NCBI GenBank assembly: GCA_964515405.1
Contig: CAZERD010000028.1
Location: forward strand, 1-17,307
Source of the DNA: CAZERD01 sp964515405
GTDB lineage: Bacteria; Campylobacterota_A; Desulfurellia; Desulfurellales; CAZERD01
Direction: 5' to 3'
DNA: 17,307 nucleotides
The notes under the pieces: generated by a model
What the model saw: the letters and a program-made list of their open reading frames with translations, nothing else
What the model was told of the DNA's origin: nothing
The model's database searches: none
Made by a program: the position numbers and the translations under genes
In this document: positions 7,595 through 13,881 of the stretch, piece by piece
Layout of the letters: the number at the start of each line of letters is the position of its first letter
How positions within the stretch are numbered: the first letter of the stretch is position 1

Positions 7595-9253
7595 TCAAGG
7601 AATTTTCAGTTTCAACATACGGGCTCTTATGGTTTTGTATTTTGTGGAGTGGAGTTTGTTAAGCACTTTGTTTGATAATGGATGACCGTATAACACTGGA
7701 CCCCACAGTAGTCTCATTACTGAGTGTTTTTCTCTGCCAGGTTTTATCAGTGGATTATTGTGGCAAGCTTCACATGATTTACCGTGTAGGGTAATTGTGT
7801 GTGGATCGTATGGCAAAAAGGCGGACATAATTCGGCCGGCTTTTGTTTTTTCTGTGCTGTTCAGTATGATACGCCCCTCCTTATCCCTGTAGCTGACTAC
7901 GTATTCAAACAGCGGTCTGAGTATTTTGAATTCCCCGTAGAGTGTTTCTCCAAGTGTGAAGAAGCTCCATCTTCTCATTATCCAACCGGTTAACCATATA
8001 CCGGGGTACATCTTTTCTGTAATTCTGTCGGGCATGGTTGGTTTTGGTGGGGATTTTCCTTCTTCAATGAGGTGTATGGCCCTGTTGAGGAACGACTGGA
8101 GGTAGGGATCCTCTTGGGAGGTTACATTCTTCCATGCGGGATAGTCGGGTTTCATGTCAAGGAAAACATTGAAGCCGTAGTTTTCGTTTTGCCAGGCAGA
8201 GTGACACGCTGAGCAGGACACCTTGGAGTGATAGCTTCTGTGTGGTGGTATGGTGGGATTGAACGGTGTAGTATGCCATTTTTTTGCCCATTTAGCGGGG
8301 TGTTTTGAGAAACCTCCGTGGCACATATAGCAGGAGATCTTGATTGCTCCTTTCTCTTCCTCTGAGTTGTAGATTCTACCGTCTCCCATAACCCCTGCCT
8401 TGCCGTGACAGTCGGTGCATGTTAGTCCAGCCCTGTAGTGTACGTCACTTATGAGGTGATGGAATTCTATCCCATAGTATGCCGTGGGGAATCTACCGTT
8501 TGACAAGATAGGAGAATTGAATGAGTATGGATAATCGTGTGGGAACCAACCTATGTAGTCTGTTCCTACAAATTCAGTATTGTGACAGGAAAGACAATTT
8601 CTCATTGGTGGTGTTTTCAGGAACTTGTGCGTTTCAGAGAACACGGATTTTCCTCTCATTACCGTGTCTGTGCCGTCATATGTGCCGTATGGATTGAATC
8701 TCATGTGGCAGGCAGCGCATCCTCGAGCCCTATATGTTCCGGGTGCTCCTGCTCCGTTGTCTGTGCCGTTATTCAGTAAGTGGCACCTCAGGCACTTCCT
8801 TCTCAGGAAGTTGTTTACAAGTGCTTTCGGTGAGTGTGCGTGTTTTGTGTATATCGTTGGGAGGGGTTTTACACTACCAGCACCTATAACGCCGTAGTGA
8901 GCCGCTAAGTCCCTTTGCGCCCCCCAAGTATATCTGGTTATGGCTATTGCTCCTGCGAGGGTTCCGTGAAGCGAGTGCCTGATGTTGTATATGTCCTTTC
9001 TGTGGCATCTAATACACAGCACGGACACATACTTGAGTGAGGATGGATTATCTATGATTTCCTGGTGTGATGTTATTTTTTTTCTCCTTCTGTTTGGGAA
9101 CACGTGGCATTTTATACAGCTGAAATTGTGGTTCGGTCCTATTGACTCCACGTGATGGCATTTAAGGCAGTTGTTCAGTGTTAATCCCCACATAGGGGTA
9201 ATCTGAAACGCTATCATTAAAGTGAAAAAAGTGAAAGCTATTTTCTTAAGCAC
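7595..9253 (-). CDS. secreted decaheme cytochrome c
   Basis: This 552-residue protein has ten CxxCH heme c-binding motifs (CLKCH, CIKCH, CIRCH, CLRCH, CAACH, CLSCH, CTDCH, CYMCH, CSACH, CEACH), the first at residue 29 and the last near 497. The N-terminus (MLKKIAFTFFTLMIAFQITP) is a Sec signal peptide, needed for heme attachment in the periplasm. The start is GTG 9253, preceded by GAGGGAG at suitable spacing; it overlaps the end of the 12-heme gene by 16 bases. It is a paralogue of that neighbour: AGVMGDG after heme 7 matches VGVMGNG there, and YDPHTITLHGKSCEACH matches WDPHTTQLKARSCANCH. It probably accepts electrons from the 12-heme protein and passes them to a terminal periplasmic or extracellular acceptor. 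No family with a known substrate is recognised. Confidence 0.92.
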   Translation of the reverse strand: MLKKIAFTFFTLMIAFQITPMWGLTLNNCLKCHHVESIGPNHNFSCIKCHVFPNRRRKKITSHQEIIDNPSSLKYVSVLCIRCHRKDIYNIRHSLHGTLAGAIAITRYTWGAQRDLAAHYGVIGAGSVKPLPTIYTKHAHSPKALVNNFLRRKCLRCHLLNNGTDNGAGAPGTYRARGCAACHMRFNPYGTYDGTDTVMRGKSVFSETHKFLKTPPMRNCLSCHNTEFVGTDYIGWFPHDYPYSFNSPILSNGRFPTAYYGIEFHHLISDVHYRAGLTCTDCHGKAGVMGDGRIYNSEEEKGAIKISCYMCHGGFSKHPAKWAKKWHTTPFNPTIPPHRSYHSKVSCSACHSAWQNENYGFNVFLDMKPDYPAWKNVTSQEDPYLQSFLNRAIHLIEEGKSPPKPTMPDRITEKMYPGIWLTGWIMRRWSFFTLGETLYGEFKILRPLFEYVVSYRDKEGRIILNSTEKTKAGRIMSAFLPYDPHTITLHGKSCEACHNNPLIKPGREKHSVMRLLWGPVLYGHPLSNKVLNKLHSTKYKTIRARMLKLKIP

Positions 9254-10992
9254 TTTGTCACTCCCTCACGGAACATTTTTAGGGATTGCTTGAAGTTTCT
9301 GTATATAGGGTCAGAGTACTTGTCATGGCATATTATGCATTTCCATGCACCTATTATACGTCTGAGTTCCTTGCCTGTGAATGGGTGTTCCCCCGGCATT
9401 GAGGTCTTTACATAAGGTTTTCCAGTTATGCTTTCCGTGGCATCCAGGGGGTAGCTTATAGGTAATCCAGAGGTTTTTGACTTGAATATGGGATAGAATT
9501 CTATATTTCCATGTGATATAAAAAGAGTCCCTCTACCAAGCCCCAGCGTTACGGGATTTATATGGCAATTGGCACATGAGCGAGCTTTCAGTTGGGTTGT
9601 ATGTGGATCCCATGGCGCAAAGGCTACACTGTGGAACTGATGTATGTTCCTTTTTCCCGAATACTGGGTCACGAACGTTTGACATCCTGGTCCAAAGGGT
9701 GTAATTTTTCCGTTATAGCTGACGCCAAGCTGGATGGAATGCCTGTAGAAACTGCTGAATTCCCTGAAGGCTGGTGCTGTTATCCTGTGGGATACCCAGT
9801 CAAACTGTTTTGCTGTTTGAAATTCTGCGACATGACACCCGTAGCACTCCGGCATCCACTTTGAATGGCAGGCCTGACACGAGAGTTTTTTGTGGAACTT
9901 TAGTGTGTGGTACGGCTTGCTGTTGAGAGTCGGAACAGTTATGGGCTTGCCTGATTTCTTCAAGTATAGGATTATTTTTTTCCCCTTTTCCTGAACGTTG
10001 TAAAGCGGTGTGTGAAATCTGTGGGTGTAGGCTATGATGTGTGGTGTTGGCACCTTTCCGTTGTAGAATGCGAGTTTTTCGGCCAAAGGGTTTGCCTGGC
10101 CGAGCTGTGGTTTATGACAGTCAATGCATTCTATATCTTCCTGATACCACATTCTCAGTTTCCTTTGTCCATTCCCCATAACACCAACGGAGGTGTGACA
10201 GTCTATACAGCCCATACCGGCTTTTTCGTGTACGTCCGGTGTTAGTGGATACCAGTATCTGCTACCGCCCAGTATTCTGTGTGAAAAATGGCCGTTTTCA
10301 TAGGGTGTTCCGTAGCCTGGAGATTCAAACCTGCCGAAGTAGGAGAGGCCTATTCTGTTTGACCTGTTGTGACACTTTACGCAGTTTGATGATGGTATTC
10401 TGGTGGTGAGAACTATGTGGTGATTTTTCTTTGAAAAGACCGCATGGCAGTCAACGCATCCTCCGCCTCTTCTGGCTGTCTTAGGGAATATTGACTGTGG
10501 CTGATCTATGTGACATGCGCCACACATTTTCCTGAAGTACTGGATAGCGAAAGAACGTTTGTTTTTTTGTTCCTCCAGCTCGCTTACCGTTATTGTGCCA
10601 AACGGATTTTTTGTGCCTCCGAGCTGGTAGTTTGTTTCATTTATTATACCTTCCATGGTGTTCATTATGCTGTTTTTGACCCTTTCTGCCACGTGCGGAT
10701 GACATTTTTCGCAACTGCTGTTTGATAAATTCAGCAGGGCTGGATTTGAGACCATATCCTCGTGGGCTACTTTTTTGTTTGTGGCATACGGGTTTCCACC
10801 GTGGCATTTATAACAACCGAATGCTGAGATGGGATGTGATTTGCCCACGTTTGTTATGTTCCCATGGCATGATATGCACTCGTCTGGTGATGTTTCGGGA
10901 GGAGGCTTCTTCACCGAGGTTAGCACTACAGCGCCGAGCACGATGATGGAGCTAAGTATAACAAGCGCTCTAAACCAGGCTGAGCGAAACAT
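9238..10992 (-). CDS. membrane-anchored dodecaheme cytochrome c
   Basis: This 584-residue protein has twelve CxxCH motifs (CISCH, CYKCH, CEKCH, CGACH, CVDCH, CVKCH, CIDCH twice, CQACH, CYGCH, CANCH, CIICH), from residue 39 to 552. A hydrophobic segment at about 9-26, after a short basic N-terminus and without a clear cleavage site, suggests an uncleaved anchor with the heme domain in the periplasm. The ATG at 10992 overlaps the end of the cytochrome b gene by 23 bases, so its partner is most likely that cytochrome b. In a normal bc1 complex cytochrome c1 holds this position, and I infer that this protein takes electrons from the Rieske protein or b hemes. Additional cysteines near C-terminal KCLRK and in GPGCQTF are not in heme motifs. 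Confidence 0.92.
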   Translation of the reverse strand: MFRSAWFRALVILSSIIVLGAVVLTSVKKPPPETSPDECISCHGNITNVGKSHPISAFGCYKCHGGNPYATNKKVAHEDMVSNPALLNLSNSSCEKCHPHVAERVKNSIMNTMEGIINETNYQLGGTKNPFGTITVSELEEQKNKRSFAIQYFRKMCGACHIDQPQSIFPKTARRGGGCVDCHAVFSKKNHHIVLTTRIPSSNCVKCHNRSNRIGLSYFGRFESPGYGTPYENGHFSHRILGGSRYWYPLTPDVHEKAGMGCIDCHTSVGVMGNGQRKLRMWYQEDIECIDCHKPQLGQANPLAEKLAFYNGKVPTPHIIAYTHRFHTPLYNVQEKGKKIILYLKKSGKPITVPTLNSKPYHTLKFHKKLSCQACHSKWMPECYGCHVAEFQTAKQFDWVSHRITAPAFREFSSFYRHSIQLGVSYNGKITPFGPGCQTFVTQYSGKRNIHQFHSVAFAPWDPHTTQLKARSCANCHINPVTLGLGRGTLFISHGNIEFYPIFKSKTSGLPISYPLDATESITGKPYVKTSMPGEHPFTGKELRRIIGAWKCIICHDKYSDPIYRNFKQSLKMFREGVTKCLRK

Positions 10993-11785
10993 ACCATATA
11001 AACCACAATATGAAGGCGACTGTCACTACCCTTTTAAACCTTACGAAGGGGTAGATCAGTACTAGCGCTGATGGAAGGAACATGGCGGACATGACAACCA
11101 CGGTATCGCTTGTTCCTCCATCCAGCATTCGTTGTATTCCGTTAAAGAACCATGGTCCCTCTATGTATCTGTGTAGCGCTGTACCGGGGGGTATGTCCGA
11201 GGGTATTTTCAGCGCGGCTATAAGTACGACAGTGAGTGCTATTGAGATTGCGGTTATTCCCAGTGGTGAGCTTATTCTCCCTGAATGGTGGTACACAAGT
11301 GCTGTTGCTACTACTGGGAGAAACAATATGTGCCATAGAAAAAACTTCCAGTAAAAGTAGTGGGATGATGATTCTATTAGGCGTGTGAGGAACGAGAGCC
11401 CCGGCATATTGCGGAGCATGCTTATTGCCACGACACCAGCCGAGTATCCGCTTTGGTCTCCTTTTATGATAAATCCGGTGAACAGTAGTGTGATGACACA
11501 GATTCCCGCCAACGAGCCTGTTATCCATGAGGACTTGGGTATTTTCACATCTTTGAGGACCATTTGCTCAATGAGGTGGAAAAATAAAACTACAAGTAGT
11601 GCTTCGGAAGAGAAATAGTGGAACTCCCTCACAAATGCTCCATATGGTACTGTATAGGTAATTTTCTGGACGGAGTTATAAGCATCTGTGGGATGGTACA
11701 GGAACAGGAGTGGGATCCCTGAGCATACAGATATGACAAAAAGTCCCTGAGTCAGCCAAGTGGTGAGTACTGTTAACCGTTTCAT
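10970..11785 (-). CDS. cytochrome b (bc1/b6f-type) subunit
   Basis: This 271-residue membrane protein has the two histidine pairs that hold hemes bL and bH: H56/H70 in REFHYFSSEALLVVLFFH and H152/H166 (or H167) in WHILFLPVVATALVYHH. SGRISSPLG after the second pair resembles the corresponding b6 loop, and LLFTGFIIKGDQSGYSAG matches the quinol-site region usually written TGYxLPWDQ. About six or seven hydrophobic segments are visible, so it is longer than b6 (four helices) and shorter than full cytochrome b. The Qo motif PEWY appears to be GPWF (210-213), without the glutamate. The ATG overlaps the Rieske stop (ATGA) and the end overlaps the 12-heme gene. With the Rieske protein it should oxidise a quinol, probably menaquinol, at the membrane. 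Confidence 0.88.
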   Translation of the reverse strand: MKRLTVLTTWLTQGLFVISVCSGIPLLFLYHPTDAYNSVQKITYTVPYGAFVREFHYFSSEALLVVLFFHLIEQMVLKDVKIPKSSWITGSLAGICVITLLFTGFIIKGDQSGYSAGVVAISMLRNMPGLSFLTRLIESSSHYFYWKFFLWHILFLPVVATALVYHHSGRISSPLGITAISIALTVVLIAALKIPSDIPPGTALHRYIEGPWFFNGIQRMLDGGTSDTVVVMSAMFLPSALVLIYPFVRFKRVVTVAFILWFIWYVSLSLV

Positions 11786-12204
11786 GATATTTTGTAGTAT
11801 ATATAATCCACGATTATTGTTCCATTACTTACCTTCAAGGGTTCCCTGTGGAGAGGTCTTTTTGTAGGTCCCCTTATATTTATTCCCCTTATGTTGTATT
11901 CGCTACCGTGGCACGGGCATATGAATATTCCCTTTTGCTTGTCGTAGTTGACGATGCATCCCATGTGGGTGCAGTGTGAGTCAAGTGCTATCCAGCTTGT
12001 GCCTTCCTTTACTATGAACATGGGTGGATTATTTACTCTGGATACCTCTCCTGTAAGTTTGCTTATGGGTATTCTGACCACACTTTTTCTTGGTTTTTCG
12101 GAGAAAAAAATGACCTTGAGAAAGGGGAAGGCTACGCTGCCCACCGCCGCGATGGACAGCCAGCCCGCAAGTTTATCAAGGAAAGAGCGGCGAGAGAGCT
12201 TCAT
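11782..12204 (-). CDS. Rieske [2Fe-2S] protein of a bc-type complex
   Basis: This 140-residue protein has both Rieske ligand motifs: CTHMGC (C78, H80, C83) and CPCHGSEY (C96, C98, H99), including the two disulfide cysteines C83 and C98 typical of high-potential Rieske proteins. GPTKRPL further on is the usual Pro loop. The N-terminus (SRRSFLDKLAGW, then a hydrophobic helix to about residue 34) is a Tat-type signal that normally stays as a membrane anchor, so the cluster domain faces the periplasm. It begins eight bases after the rhodanese B stop with only a weak GGA upstream, and its stop overlaps the cytochrome b start. It should transfer one electron from quinol to the multiheme cytochrome. 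Confidence 0.93.
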   Translation of the reverse strand: MKLSRRSFLDKLAGWLSIAAVGSVAFPFLKVIFFSEKPRKSVVRIPISKLTGEVSRVNNPPMFIVKEGTSWIALDSHCTHMGCIVNYDKQKGIFICPCHGSEYNIRGINIRGPTKRPLHREPLKVSNGTIIVDYIYYKIS

Positions 12205-12212
12205 TTCCAGAA

Positions 12213-13247
12213 TTAGCAGCCTTCTTCTTCTCCGCCAGACGGAGGTGCAGGCATGGGGTTCTGTGGTGGTGAGGGCTGAGGTTTCTTTATCATAGGCTTC
12301 TGTGGGAGTGGGTTTTTGCCCTTGACTACTGGGAGCGGCATTCTGGAGTACTCGGCCATTGATCCGTCATAAACCTTGACCTCTTTTGCACCCGCAAGAA
12401 ATTTGGCCGCAAACCATGGGGCTGTACCCCAGTATCCTATAAATCCGTAAGAAATCACGGGTTTGCTCAGATCGATTCCTTTATTTTCAAATACGTTTTT
12501 TATCTCGGATGGCCCCATGAGCTCATAGTGATTTCCGGCTTTTTTTGTCAGTGCTCCTGCGAAGACATCCACTGCCCCTGCTATGTGACCTCCGTTACCT
12601 TTTATCAGGGGATAACCTGCGATGATAGGCCCCTTCAGTTTTCCGGTGTAGAACACAGGTGGCCTGCTGTCCACAAGTTGGATTTTATGGGTCGCTACAG
12701 CGTAGTATATATCAGGCCATGTTGCTATGGCTGATAACCTCATTGTTTTGATTGTGAAATTCCCGGGTGTGGGAGTGTATGTCTGTTTTGTTGTTGGTCG
12801 GTTTTCGGATTTCCATTTCTCTATTCCCCCGTGGAGTATAGCTATGTTGCTTAGTCCGTAGACCCAAGCGGTCCAGAAGGCTCTTGTTGCATCTGAGTAT
12901 CCTGCAGACCTGGCGTTGCTTCCGTAGAATATCACTATGCTGTCGTTGGATATTCCCGCTTTTCTAAATTCTTTGGTAATTTGCTTGTATGTATTGAGCA
13001 TGAATTTTATGTGGTCAACCTGCCCAGCAAAGAATTTAAAGAACAGGGGAATATTTACCGCATGTGGAATGTGCCCAGCCCTATAAGCCTTGGGTGACCT
13101 GACATCAACAATCACCAGATGAGGATTGTTCATGTGACTTGCCAGCCACTGGGGTGATACTAAGTGTGTGGACGGCACTTGCAAGGCTAGCGCCGGTGAA
13201 ACCAGCAATAACAATAATCCTAGAACGCTTAAACCAAGTCGTTTCAT
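12213..13247 (-). CDS. secreted rhodanese-like protein, copy B, lacking the catalytic cysteine and carrying a Pro-rich tail with a terminal Cys
   Basis: This 344-residue protein is a paralogue of rhodanese A with an identical signal peptide and start of domain 1. Domain 2 has VDSRPPVFY and HIAGAVDV, but the active-site loop reads SYGFIGYWGT where copy A has VYCNTGHLAT, so the catalytic cysteine is gone. No cysteine occurs anywhere in the protein except the last residue. The final 35 residues (310-344) hold 11 prolines and end GGEEEGC; copy A stops where this tail begins. The start at ATG 13247 has AAGGAGG eight bases upstream. It is the first gene of the operon with the Rieske, cytochrome b and multiheme genes. 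I infer a structural or sulfur-binding role in that complex rather than ordinary sulfurtransferase catalysis; the tail cysteine could carry a persulfide, form a disulfide or attach the protein to a partner. Confidence 0.88.
   Translation of the reverse strand: MKRLGLSVLGLLLLLVSPALALQVPSTHLVSPQWLASHMNNPHLVIVDVRSPKAYRAGHIPHAVNIPLFFKFFAGQVDHIKFMLNTYKQITKEFRKAGISNDSIVIFYGSNARSAGYSDATRAFWTAWVYGLSNIAILHGGIEKWKSENRPTTKQTYTPTPGNFTIKTMRLSAIATWPDIYYAVATHKIQLVDSRPPVFYTGKLKGPIIAGYPLIKGNGGHIAGAVDVFAGALTKKAGNHYELMGPSEIKNVFENKGIDLSKPVISYGFIGYWGTAPWFAAKFLAGAKEVKVYDGSMAEYSRMPLPVVKGKNPLPQKPMIKKPQPSPPQNPMPAPPSGGEEEGC
12216..12320 (-). other. sequence encoding the Pro-rich C-terminal arm with terminal cysteine
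   Basis: These 35 codons follow the rhodanese fold of copy B and have no counterpart in copy A. Eleven are proline, several are lysine or glutamine, and the end is Gly-Gly, three Glu, Gly, Cys. The composition predicts an extended flexible arm. Confidence 0.75.
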
Positions 13248-13263
13248 TGAAAAGACCTCCTTA
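13054..13263 (-). repeat. 210-bp perfect direct repeat, copy 2 (5' end of rhodanese B)
   Basis: Identical to 7279-7488 (offset 5775) and in the same orientation. A second shorter identical tract lies further into the genes at the same offset: 32 bases at 12928-12959 versus 7153-7184, encoding AGISNDSIVIF. Sequence between the two tracts is clearly diverged. Confidence 0.97.
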
Positions 13264-13270
13264 AATGAGT

Positions 13271-13288
13271 TTCTCACATCTATGAGAA
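13271..13288. promoter_or_regulatory. perfect dyad at the predicted transcription start of the operon
   Basis: On the - strand TTCTCA-TAGATG-TGAGAA has perfect six-base inverted arms and a six-base spacer. It overlaps the -10 end by one base and would cover the start site. The same element with one mismatch sits at the same place before rhodanese A. The position suits a repressor operator or a small leader hairpin. Confidence 0.45.
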
Positions 13289-13315
13289 TGATAGCTTTAT
13301 AAGGTCTTTTGTCAA
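13288..13315 (-). promoter_or_regulatory. sigma70-like promoter of the rhodanese B / bc-multiheme operon
   Basis: On the - strand a perfect TTGACA (13310-13315) is followed after 16 bases by TATCAT (13288-13293). It is better than the copy A promoter at -35 and shares its -10. The leader to the ATG of rhodanese B would be about 35 bases and includes the dyad and the AAGGAGG ribosome-binding site. Confidence 0.68.
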
Positions 13316-13881
13316 GGATCACTGGTTAGCAGATGTGTATTCGACGATTTTGTGTTATTTCCCAAATTCACTAGCAGGTTCATGAGTTGTTCCATGATTT
13401 TTCTTGTAGTTTACTTGGAAGGGATATAGATGGATTTGAATAGATTTGTATAATGACACATTTATTAGTGTGCTTGTTGTATAAATTAACCTTTATTTTC
13501 GTTTAGGGAAAAACTCCCAGTGTTATAATCATACCTCGGACCATGACCCGTATAACTCCAGTAGTCAAGAATATGTTGGAGCACTATTTCCTTCTACGTG
13601 TGGTGCTCTATTAGGTATATAATCCTTGTAGAATAAGGACAGAAGACTTCTCGTCACTTATTTTTACCATTTAAAACTCTTTGCATATCTATTTCTTAAA
13701 CACGGAAATCAAACTGCCAGCATCCATTATTGGAGTAATCCTCTTCTGTTTTTCCAGAGTTTTGCCCATGAAAACACTTGTATCTCCTGTTTTTCCTTCC
13801 TTTTTCTCTACTTTCGGTAATGTTAATGTTTATGGTTTACAAGTGCTATTTTATTTCCGTTTTGTCAAGTGTTTTTGATAT
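13316..13881. other. AT-rich intergenic region without a supported gene
   Basis: The 566 bases between the operon promoter and the ubiB stop contain only short open stretches. Two on the - strand have protein-like composition but lack good starts or family matches: 13312-13395 (27 codons, beginning MEQLMNLLVNLGNN) and 13689-13829 (open, without a start except an internal ATG at 13769, ending AGSLISVFKK). They might be remnants of lost genes. I see no tRNA, CRISPR or insertion sequence ends, and no convincing terminator for the ubiB transcript. Confidence 0.5.
13577..13610. repeat. inverted repeat in the intergenic region
   Basis: TGGAGCAC and GTGCTCTA form an eight-base stem with one G-T pair around an 18-base loop that could pair slightly further. 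It is not followed by a T-tract on either strand, so it is not a typical terminator. It could be a regulatory site or chance. Confidence 0.3.

Noticed and set aside
12213..13247. Calling rhodanese B a pseudogene
   Set aside because: The frame is intact, the signal peptide and ribosome-binding site are strong, and it leads a compact operon; loss of the cysteine looks like change of function rather than decay.
13381..13500. Short - strand stretch ending SKLQEKSWNNS, considered as a transposase tail
   Set aside because: No start, about 40 codons only, no terminal inverted repeats or target duplications nearby, and no recognised transposase motif.
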